In this document: positions 1 to 60,000 of the stretch, one piece after another | Layout of the letters: every line of letters starts with the position of its first letter | Position numbering within the stretch: the stretch's first letter is position 1 | Assembly: GCF_026151205.1 (NCBI RefSeq) | Contig: NC_087074.1 | Coordinates: forward strand, 64,001-124,000 | Length of the DNA stretch: 60,000 bases | Origin: Bolinopsis microptera | Lineage: Eukaryota; Ctenophora; Tentaculata; Lobata; Bolinopsidae | Direction: 5' to 3' | Notes under the pieces: generated by a model | Told to the model about the DNA's origin: nothing | What the model saw: only the letters and a program-made list of their open reading frames with translations | Database searches by the model: none | Program-made: the position numbers and the translations under genes

Positions 1-1072
1 ATAGCTCACTACTCTTACCTGGTTAACTGTAGTCCCAATAGCTCACTACTCTTACCTGGTTAACTGTAGTCCCAATAGCGGGGGCTCACTACTCTTACCT
101 GGTTAACTGTAGTTCCAATAGCTCACTACTCTTACCTGGTTAACTGTAGTCCCAATAGCGGGGGCTCACTACTCTTACCTGGTTAACTGTAGTCCCAATA
201 GCTCATAACTCTTACCTGGTTAACTGTAGTCCCAATAGCTCACTACTCTTACCTGGTTAACTGTAGTCCCAATAGCTCACTACTCTTACCTGGTTAACTG
301 TAGTCCCAATAGCGGGGGCTCACTACTCTTACCTGGTTAACTGTAGTCCCAATAGCTCACTACTCTTACCTGGTTAACTGTAGTCCCAATAGCTCACTAC
401 TCTTACCTGGTTAACTGTAGTCCCAATAGCTCACTACTCTTACCTGGTTAACTGTAGTCCCAATAGCGGGGGCTCACTACTCTTACCTGGTTAACTGTAG
501 TCCCAATAGCTCACTACTCTTACCTGGTTAACTGTAGTCCCAATAGCGGGGGCTCACTACTCTTACCTGGTTAACTGTAGTCCCAATAGCTCACTACTCT
601 TACCTGGTTAACTGTAGTCCCAATAGCTGGGGGCTCACTACTCTTACCTGGTTAACTGTAGTCCCAATAGCTCACTACTCTTACCTGGTTAACTGTAGTC
701 CCAATAGCTCACTACTCTTACCTGGTTAACTGTAGTCCCAATAGCAGGGGCTCACTACTCTTACCTGGTTAACTGTAGTCCCAATAGCGGGGGCTCACTA
801 CTCTTACCTGGTTAACTGTAGTCCCAATAGCTCACTACTCTTACCTGGTTAACTGTAGTCCCAATAGCTCACTACTCTTACCTGGTTAACTGTAGTCCCA
901 ATAGCTCACTACTCTTACCTGGTTAACTGTAGTCCCAATAGCGGGGGCTCACTACTCTTACCTGGTTAACTGTAGTCCCAATAGCTCACTACTCTTACCT
1001 GGTTAACTGTAGTCCCAATAGCTCACTACTCTTACCTGGTTAACTGTAGTCCCAATAGCTCACTACTCTTAC

Positions 1073-1096
<24 letters not shown>
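1..1096 (-). repeat. 37/43-bp minisatellite carrying the 5' splice site of the last visible DOCK exon
   Basis: About 28 tandem copies reach the window edge. On the minus strand each unit holds the last 23-24 exon bases (ending AGTTAACCAG) followed by GTAAGAGTAGTGAG. The unit is 37 bp, or 43 bp in copies with an extra six bases (AGCGGGGGCTCAC form on the plus strand). The copy nearest the exon at 1,073-1,096 is the true exon end. Confidence 0.97.
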
Positions 1097-53386
<52,290 letters not shown>

Positions 53387-53455
53387 CTGAGAACATAGCA
53401 ATCTTACTAAAATATATAAATAATACAAAATATAAATACTACTAAATATAAATAA

Positions 53456-53678
53456 TTTTTTAGATATCATTGAGCATAAGCAGTGATACAACGTATCTCG
53501 GGATGATCCGCAGAGTCTCGACTAGTTTCGGCTTAATACTTTCAACACTACTATATAACAAATAATTTGAGATGATTCATCGATCCTGTTGATGGCGGTA
53601 AGCCGAAACTAGTCGAGACTCTGCGGATCATCCCGAGATACGTTGTATCACTGCTTATGCTCAATGATATCTAAAAAA
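53456..53678. repeat. Inverted repeat with 80-bp perfect arms
   Basis: The left arm starts TTTTTTAGATATCATTGAGC; the right arm ends GCTCAATGATATCTAAAAAA. They are separated by 63 bp. It looks like a short foldback element 70 bp upstream of a DOCK acceptor. No clear target duplication. Confidence 0.88.
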
Positions 53679-54439
53679 TCTTAAGATCCTAACGTATTTT
53701 ATCTTGGGAGGATTGCGGCTAATTAACACCCTTGTTGGACAATCTCTACTTTCCTTAACGTCAGCGAAAGCTTTATCAAATATAAATAATACAAGATATA
53801 AATGCTACTAAATATAAATAATACTAAATATAAATGAAATGAAATGAGGTCTTTATATCCCGCTCATATGATTAACGAACACCACAAGGAAGGTGGTTAA
53901 CCATACCAGAGCGGCTGACTGTTAGTGATGTGAACAAAAGTGTAACTCATTATAAGGCATAGACAAAATTAAAACATATTTGATTGTAAACCACACTAAA
54001 CTAAGTATAAGCAGAAACCATACAATACATGTAGGTATAATGTAGGTTAGTACAGTGACATAATCAACCAAAAATTCAAAAAGGAACAGATCCTAGAAAG
54101 GTAGAGATCAAGACATAAAATGGAGTGCGGTAAAAAATAAAAGCCAAAGTGTCTTGCAAAGTGAAAACAAATGGAAAAGAAAAATTTATCAAAACTGATT
54201 ATATAAATGATTCTTCAACATTCGCTTGAAACAGTTAGTATCAGTAATACATCTCAACATCAGTGGAAGAGAGTTCCATGAAACCGGTGCATGGCTTGAG
54301 AAACGTCTGTCATCAACTTTGGAGTTTGGACTTTTTATTTGTTGGTATCTTGAGCATGAGATGGTCACCCAGTCTCTTTGACCTGATCATGGTGTTTCTG
54401 TATCCACTACGTCCACATCCAGTAAAGCTTTGTGGTAAC

Positions 54440-54930
54440 CAGGTGCAGTACCGTGAACTGATTTGAGGAAACCAGGTGCAGTACCGTGAACTGATTTAAG
54501 GTAACCAGGTGCAGTACCGTGAACTGATTTAAGGTAACCAGGTGCAGTACCGTGAACTGATTTAAGGTAACCAGGTGCAGTACCGTGAACTGATTTAAGG
54601 TAACCAGGTGCAGTACCGTGAACTGATTTAAGGTAACCAGGTGCAGTACCGTGAACTGATTTCAGGAAACCAGGTGCAGTACCGTGAACTGATTTAAGGT
54701 AACCAGGTGCAGTACCGTGAACTGATTTGAGGTAACCAGGTGCAGTACCGTGAACTGATTTGAGGAAACCAGGTGCAGTACCGTGAACTGATTTGAGGAA
54801 ACCAGGTGCAGTACCGTGAACTGATTTCAGGTACCCAGTTGCAGTACCGTGAACTGATTTCAGGTACCCAGTTGCAGTACCGTGAACTGATTTCAGGTAC
54901 CCAGTTGCAGTACCGTGAACTGATTTGAGG
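54440..54930 (-). repeat. 33-bp in-frame minisatellite within the LINE RT tail, ~15 copies
   Basis: On the minus strand each unit encodes KSVHGTAPGYL. This is the spot where LINE RT proteins of this type carry one 'K.IHGTAP.YL..L' motif. Copies differ by GGTAACC/GGAAACC/GGTACCC. Confidence 0.9.
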
Positions 54931-55000
54931 GTTAATACACATATTTCAAAGAAGATTCCGCCAGATTCGGTGGTTTACAGGGAGTATGTGGGACTTCTTA

Positions 55001-55059
55001 TAAAAGGGAACCAAGTTATGTCTTCTATGTCATAGATGACATAACTTGGTTCCCTTTTA
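55001..55059. other. 22-bp stem hairpin
   Basis: TAAAAGGGAACCAAGTTATG(TC) is inverted after a 15-base loop. It lies in the LINE between the RT core and the 33-bp array, and looks like a small inverted duplication. Confidence 0.85.
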
Positions 55060-55456
55060 AACTGCCCCATTTAGGATGGATCTAAGTTTGTTTAATCTGG
55101 TCTTGGGTAGATTCATGTACAGAGAATTACATTAATCTAACTTAGATATAACCAGTTGTTTCACCAACATCAATTTAATCCAGAACCAATAGTTCTTAAG
55201 TTCTTAGGTTCATCATTGTCCAGCTACATTTCCTTTTCACACTATTCATCTGTCTTTCCATATTTAAAGTTTCATCAAATTTAACACCTAGACTCTTCCA
55301 GCTGTCACCTTTGCACTCTGTAGGTAGAATTTTGGCGCTTCCAAATTGCAGGCTGACAAGCTGACACTGAGTTCACACTTTTTTAGAACATGGCTCTTAC
55401 CTAACACCAGTAGTTCTGTATTTGTTTCGTTCAGCTTCATGAAATTTGTTTACCAT

Positions 55457-56071
55457 CTATGCTTTTATCTCTGCAAGACATTTGTTTGTTTTGTCTCGGA
55501 TATCAGTGAACTGTACCACACGGTTTGGTTGAAACGAGATGTACAGTTGGGAGTCATCTGCATAGAGTTGTATATCAAGACCATATTTGGCCGCAATTTT
55601 CTGGAGAGCTTTGATATAGAGGATGAAAATAATAGGCCCCAAGAGTGATCCCTGGGGAACTCCAAACAATAGCTCCAAGAAAGAAGAAAGAGTATCATCA
55701 ATGTTAACGCAGAAGTGTCTTTTCTCAAGGTAGGACTTTATCCATTGCAGTGCACTTCCAGTAATTCCATAGTCCTTCATAAGCTTTTCCAGTAAGACTG
55801 TGTGGTCAATAATATCAAACGGCGCACTTAAGTCAAGAAGTACAATTATAGCAACATTCCCAGCTTCAATTTCTTTGTTTAGATCATCACAAATTCTTAC
55901 AAGAAGTGTTTCACAGCTGTGATTAGGGCGGTATCCAAATTTGACTTTTGAGTAAAGGCTATGATTTGTGAGATGAACATTGAGCTGGTTTAGTACAATT
56001 CTCTCTAGGATCTTGACGAAGGCAGAGGTTAGAGACTGGTCGATAGTTACGGAGAATATCGACATCAGCAT
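55457..56071 (-). pseudogene. LINE reverse-transcriptase core
   Basis: The frame contains QSLTSAFVKILERIVLNQLN, KFGYRPNHSCETLL, IVLLDLSAPFDIIDHTVLLE, FGVPQGSLLGPIIFILYI and the catalytic YADDSQLYISF. In family members the A motif is normally LDLS(A/K)AFD; here it is LDLSAPFD. The frame is open for 204 codons, but it is cut off from the endonuclease part by stops. Confidence 0.92.
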
Positions 56072-57055
56072 TTCCTCTGTCTTTAAAGTCGGCTAGATAA
56101 CTGCGTTATTCATATCAGAGGGAAAGACTCCAGTCTTCAAGGATAAGTTCATGACGTGGAGTAAAAAAGGTGTTAGTTCAGTAACACAATCTTTTAAAAG
56201 AAATGTTGGGATCGGATCCAAGCAGCAGAACTTGATAGACATTTTTGAGATCAAATCTTTGAGTTCATCAGCTGTTATCTTAGAGAAGTTATCGAAAATG
56301 CAGTCTTTATCGAGAACAGGATCTTTGTCTTTGTCTTTGTCTTTTTCCCTTTCTTTGTCTTTGTCTTTGACAGAATCTTTTCCTTCCTTCTCAATATCTT
56401 GCCTTATGGTGGCTACCTTGTCAGCAAAGAAATCAGACATTTTCACAGGATCCTTGAAGTTTGGTAGGTTTTGGGTGTCTTTTTCGCGAAATTTTGACCA
56501 AGACCACGGTTTTTGAGGTATTGGCTGTCAGATCAACATTATACAGCTGTTAATGATAAATTAGTTCTTCAATGTAGAGTGATATTAAGAAATCAATTCA
56601 TATACATCAGTTACACAACCAAATTATCATCATGAACACAGTACACCGCGGTTTGGATATCTAGTAGTCAGACCGCCGCCGCCGACCAATTTTGGCGTCT
56701 CTTAGCTTAACATAAGCAGATCTCAGGTATTCAGATCTTTCGCTGTCTATATTATCTACTTTATATTTTCTCTAGGCACGTTCGGCAGCTCTTCTCTTTC
56801 GCCTGAGAATACGAAGTTCCAGGTCTAACCGGGGCATCGGCTTCTTAATAATTTTCTTTTTTATGTAAGGACAGTGTTTATCCATTAACTGAGTAACCAC
56901 GGTGTTGTAAAGGACAACAGCATCATTCGGAGACATGTCTATTTTGAAATTAAGACATGTCAGTTTTCACATGTTAGTTTTGAAATTAAAATAACTTCTT
57001 TTAAACTGTTCTGACACAGTTTTCACATCCTAGTTTTGAAATTAAAATAACTTCT

Positions 57056-57510
57056 TTAAACTTTTCTGACAGAACAATGTTCTGTATCAATTAAATTAAA
57101 GTTTCTATAGTTCATGAATTTTACGTCTTCTTTGGTATTTGTCTTGATGTCTGCATCGGAGAGCACAAAGAAGTGGTCAGATTTGGTTCTTGAGGGACAG
57201 ATTTCGAATGAAGCCAGTTTTTCCTTGAAGGCTCGGTTAGTCACTACAAGTTCTAGGGTTCCACCTTGGTCATGGGTTAGCTCAAGAGGAACGTGTTTAT
57301 ATATGTACAGGATTTGCAGAGCTTCTTTGGGTAGTGTTCTTCAGACTTTTCCCTGTGAAGGTTGAAATCTCCAGCGATGATAGGAAAACCAGGTTTGACT
57401 GTGAGGTCTTTAATGTAGTCTTCAAATTCTTCTAGAAAGGCACACTCCGTGTACCGAGCCTTCTTGGTATAAGGAGGCCGATACAAGTTCAAGAGTCTCT
57501 CCATTATCTT
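57056..57510 (-). pseudogene. LINE AP-type endonuclease fragment
   Basis: Frames read LLNLYRPPYTKKARYTECAF then FPIIAGDFNLHREK, matching the 'YRPP' and 'GDFN(I/L)H' boxes of APE-type endonucleases, followed by KSDHFFVLSDADIKTNTK. A frameshift lies between the two parts. Confidence 0.82.
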
Positions 57511-57775
57511 AGCTGTGTTTCCATCACGAAAGAAAGTTTCTTGAACAAAACAGATGTCACTATCGACTTCTCAAAGATGCTCTAAGACTCCGACTCACAT
57601 TCTCATATCCTGCTGTCCTATTCATGATTCCAGCTGGCCCTCTTACATACGAGGAACATAGGTTGTCAGAGGCTTTTTGGGTCTTTGCTGAGTTCTTCTA
57701 ACTATGATGTGGTGGCATTTCATACTTAACTAAATTTCAACTTTGAAAGTAAATAGATTATTAGTGACAACAAAA

Positions 57776-58475
57776 TTATAGTTTAAGACATCCATTCTGC
57801 ATTGTGCATGTGTTTCCAATATTAGAATTTATGATATGTATTGATTGAATAATTGGTAATAAATTTAACTTTTGTTTTATTAACTTTTGTTTTATTATCT
57901 TTTGGAAATTATTTTCACTCTTGTTTCTACAGTCTTTTGACTTGTGGTTTCCCGCACAGAAGAAACATGTTGGTTCTTTATCTTTGGCTTTACAGTACAT
58001 AGAGTTAGCCAACAGCCATGTGACCAAATTCTTGGCAATGATAACATTGGATGAGGTGTTCCCTGAGGTCAGTCTCTGTTTTGTTTGATTGACTCACGTA
58101 TTGCTGCAGTAACACAGATGACAGCCGATTTCTCATTATCGTCGAAGAAAACCACTTTTACCGCATCATCTTTTCCGGAAGAGGACTTCAGCATTTCATT
58201 CTTTTCCAAGAGTTTCTCTAGTAATGTCTCCTTGTAGTTAGGGCAAGAGTTGATTTTTCTGTGAACAAATTCGTAACAAAGGTTTGTCTACAGGAATGTG
58301 TTGTCCATAGTCCCAGGAACCACAAAAAAAACCGTCCAGCTGAAACTTTTGGGCAAACATTTTTATAGTCATTTTTCTCCAGGAACCCATACGCCCCACC
58401 CCTAATATTGGTTATTCGGCTCCCGAAGGTCTTGAGATCTCCATAGGGGATGCAAAATGACCGCAATGGCCACAT
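57776..58475 (-). pseudogene. LINE ORF1 relic with zinc knuckles
   Basis: Three frames together give GGAYGFLEKNDYKNVCP, CYHCQEFGHMA and CFFCAGNHKSKDCRNKSE. CCHC knuckles of this kind are typical of ORF1 proteins in several LINE clades. Stops interrupt it. Confidence 0.6.
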
Positions 58476-58637
58476 TATGGCAGGCGAATGATAGTTTCAG
58501 AACGATTGGGGCTTTAATTTTCGAAATAAATGGAATTTTTCGAAATTTTTCTCAATTTTATTGAAATTTCGAAAAAAATACACCAAATTATTTTTAACGC
58601 TTATTTCAAATCTTACTCGGGAAATAACTTCAATTAA

Positions 58638-60000
58638 CAAATATTAAGGTTAACTAACAAACAACAGATTATTGACCAACCCCCAGACAGCTATTCGACG
58701 GTACATACTACTCTGGTTGAATGTTTTAAGTTATCCTACAGTGAGCCGATGATAATCACATTCAATTTGCCATTGTGGATTAAGGCCACCCGAATAGTAC
58801 TGGAAACTGGGATGCCTATTGTGGTCAGGGTTGGGGGCTTCCACACTCTCACGAGTTTTCTTGGCTGCATAGGCTATATAATGGCAGACTCGGGTTTAGA
58901 GGAGCTCATCAAACTCATGTATCCTGGAGACGTCACGCATATATCGGATGGAGGATCTTACTATAAAGCGTTGAGAGCCCACTTTCTGATCAACGCCGCT
59001 CTTTGTTGTTTCATTATAGAGGAAGAAGTTTACGACGATGAACTAGTAGACTTGGAAGGTTACATCAACAAATGTGTGAACGAAAATCTAGGTGTTAACT
59101 TTAAGACTAAATCTATTCAGGATCTATCAGAGAAAATAACTCTGCTTCTAAAGAACCTGTTTTCCAACAGTAGAACAGCAGCTCTATGGGTTATTTACCA
59201 CAACATGATAACACTAGTAAAGGACTTCATAAGAGCAGAGAGGTTGCACGACTACACTATGCATTTATCAGCAGTAGCTTTGATGCTGCCCTACTTCGCA
59301 GCAGCTGGGAGGGGACAGTATGCAAAAGCTTTAAGACTGTATTTGGAGCAGGATGCTATTTTTAAAGTCAAGTATGGGGCGCTTTTAAAGACCTTTAAAG
59401 TAACTGGGCTTCACACGGTTTGTTACAACGACCACGAGTGGGCCGGGGTTTGGACTGACCTCTCCATAGAGCAGAGTCTTATGAGGGGCAGCTCAGCTAA
59501 ATCTAGTGGTGGATTAACAAGTGGAAGGATGCGTAATCGTGAGTCCGCTCACAAGTTATGGGTGGCCACCCTGAATCAGATGGCTTTAATAAATCAGTCT
59601 TTTGGAGATTCATTAGCTAATTCATCGAAGCGAGGAGTACCAACTAAAGCTGCCATCCACGCAGATCTTACCAAGTCATCAATCAAGAAAAACTGTGATG
59701 TATTTGGAAAATTATTAACTTGGTTTAAAGTTACTGTCGACTTTACAGAATCCGAAGATAAGACTAAGTTAATATCTTTTTCGACTGGTCTTATATCACA
59801 GCCTGGGAACGATGAGGTGAATCCCGAGGAATGTTTGGCCTTTGGGGCTGTCCTTCAACGTGAGCTAGATGGGTTGACATTCATCGATAAGATAAGTATC
59901 AAAGGTAAAGCAAAGAACTTGACACAACTAAGAAAGCAGGTTAAAGTGAATAATAAAAGCGTTGCAGTCGATCAGTTGAAGTGTTTTAACCGTCTAGTCT
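58638..60000 (+). CDS. Uncharacterised, probably transposon-borne protein family (partial)
   Basis: An open frame of about 454 codons runs off the window with no stop. Landmarks are IIDQPPDSYSTVHTTLVECF, VVRVGGFHTLTSFLGCIGYI, ADSGLEELIKLMYPG, YKALRAHFLINAAL, RLHDYTMHLSAVALMLPYFA, GQYAKALRLYLEQ and WTDLSIEQSLMRGSS, NRESAHKLWVATLNQ. I recognise this as a family with many copies annotated 'uncharacterized' in cnidarians, arthropods and fish, usually in repeats. Its activity is unknown. No start is visible: the first ATG in frame is at 58,749, and an acceptor-like ACAAACAACAG ends at 58,667. The strand is opposite to DOCK. Confidence 0.8.

Larger units (their letters stand above)
53830..58500 (-). 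mobile_element. Nearly full-length but broken LINE (CR1/L2/jockey-like)
   Basis: On the minus strand, from high to low coordinates: an ORF1-like part with zinc knuckles (CYHCQEFGHM, CFFCAGNHKSKDC) at about 58.1-57.9 kb; an endonuclease part (PIIAGDFNLHRE, LNLYRPPYTKKARY) at 57.5-57.1 kb; a linker with KDKDKDK repeats at 56.45-56.1 kb; an RT core at 56.07-55.46 kb; the RT tail (DDRRFSSHAPVSWNSLPL) near 54.3 kb; and a 3' end of ATTTCATTTCATTT at 53.83 kb. Frameshifts and stops separate these parts. Confidence 0.85.

Overview
This is a metazoan (invertebrate-type) nuclear window. Its genes are split by GT-AG introns that keep reading phase. Its introns are packed with minisatellites, foldback transposons and decayed non-LTR retrotransposons, and it carries 5S rRNA sequences with Pol III signals. 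I cannot name the species from sequence alone.

Backbone gene: the minus strand from about 53.39 kb down to 1.07 kb encodes one large DOCK-C (DOCK6/7/8-like) Rho-family GEF. I could place 18 exons (about 3.65 kb, roughly 1,217 codons). Every junction keeps reading phase and the exons follow the order of vertebrate DOCK7/8, from the region before the DHR-2 domain to the last DHR-2 helix. The N-terminal part (DHR-1/C2 side) lies beyond the right-hand exons and the last ~65 codons lie beyond position 1. Five of these exons (43.2, 14.5, 10.7, 9.4 and 50.2 kb) are not obvious as long ORFs and were found by homology plus phase.

Nested genes: inside a 21 kb DOCK intron (21,989-43,203), on the plus strand, lie two tandem two-exon paralogues (27,962-31,400 and 37,582-38,413). 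They encode 212 and 216 aa proteins made only of a Tec-type PH domain plus a complete BTK zinc motif and a short Ser-rich acidic tail, with no SH3, SH2 or kinase part. Between them sits a 4.63 kb palindromic transposon with ~2.1 kb inverted arms, a 5-bp target-site duplication and one full 5S rRNA gene in each arm.

Mobile elements: two copies of a Crypton-like element with CACGTG clusters (4.2-5.2 and 17.9-18.7 kb); several MITEs with identifiable TSDs (TA at 2.8 kb, TTAA at 19.3 and 27.0 kb, 8 bp at 49.3 kb); a 3.9 kb foldback element (43.8-47.7 kb) carrying a dead reverse transcriptase; four other LINE pieces, including a nearly full-length but broken one at 53.8-58.5 kb; and at 58.6 kb to the window end an open frame of a widespread, uncharacterised, probably transposon-borne protein family.

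Main pattern: many minisatellites are not placed at random. Several units contain, or abut, a real splice site of the host gene, so 5' or 3' splice sites with their exon edges have been tandemly multiplied (positions 1-1,096; 1,889-1,995; 37,735-37,876; 50,776-51,117; weaker cases at 8.6, 9.1, 30.6 and 50.4 kb). In the 50.8-51.1 kb array the unit is 48 bp (16 codons) and open, so each duplicated donor would give an in-frame lengthening of the protein. A related case at 54.4-54.9 kb is an in-frame 11-codon amplification inside a LINE reverse-transcriptase reading frame.
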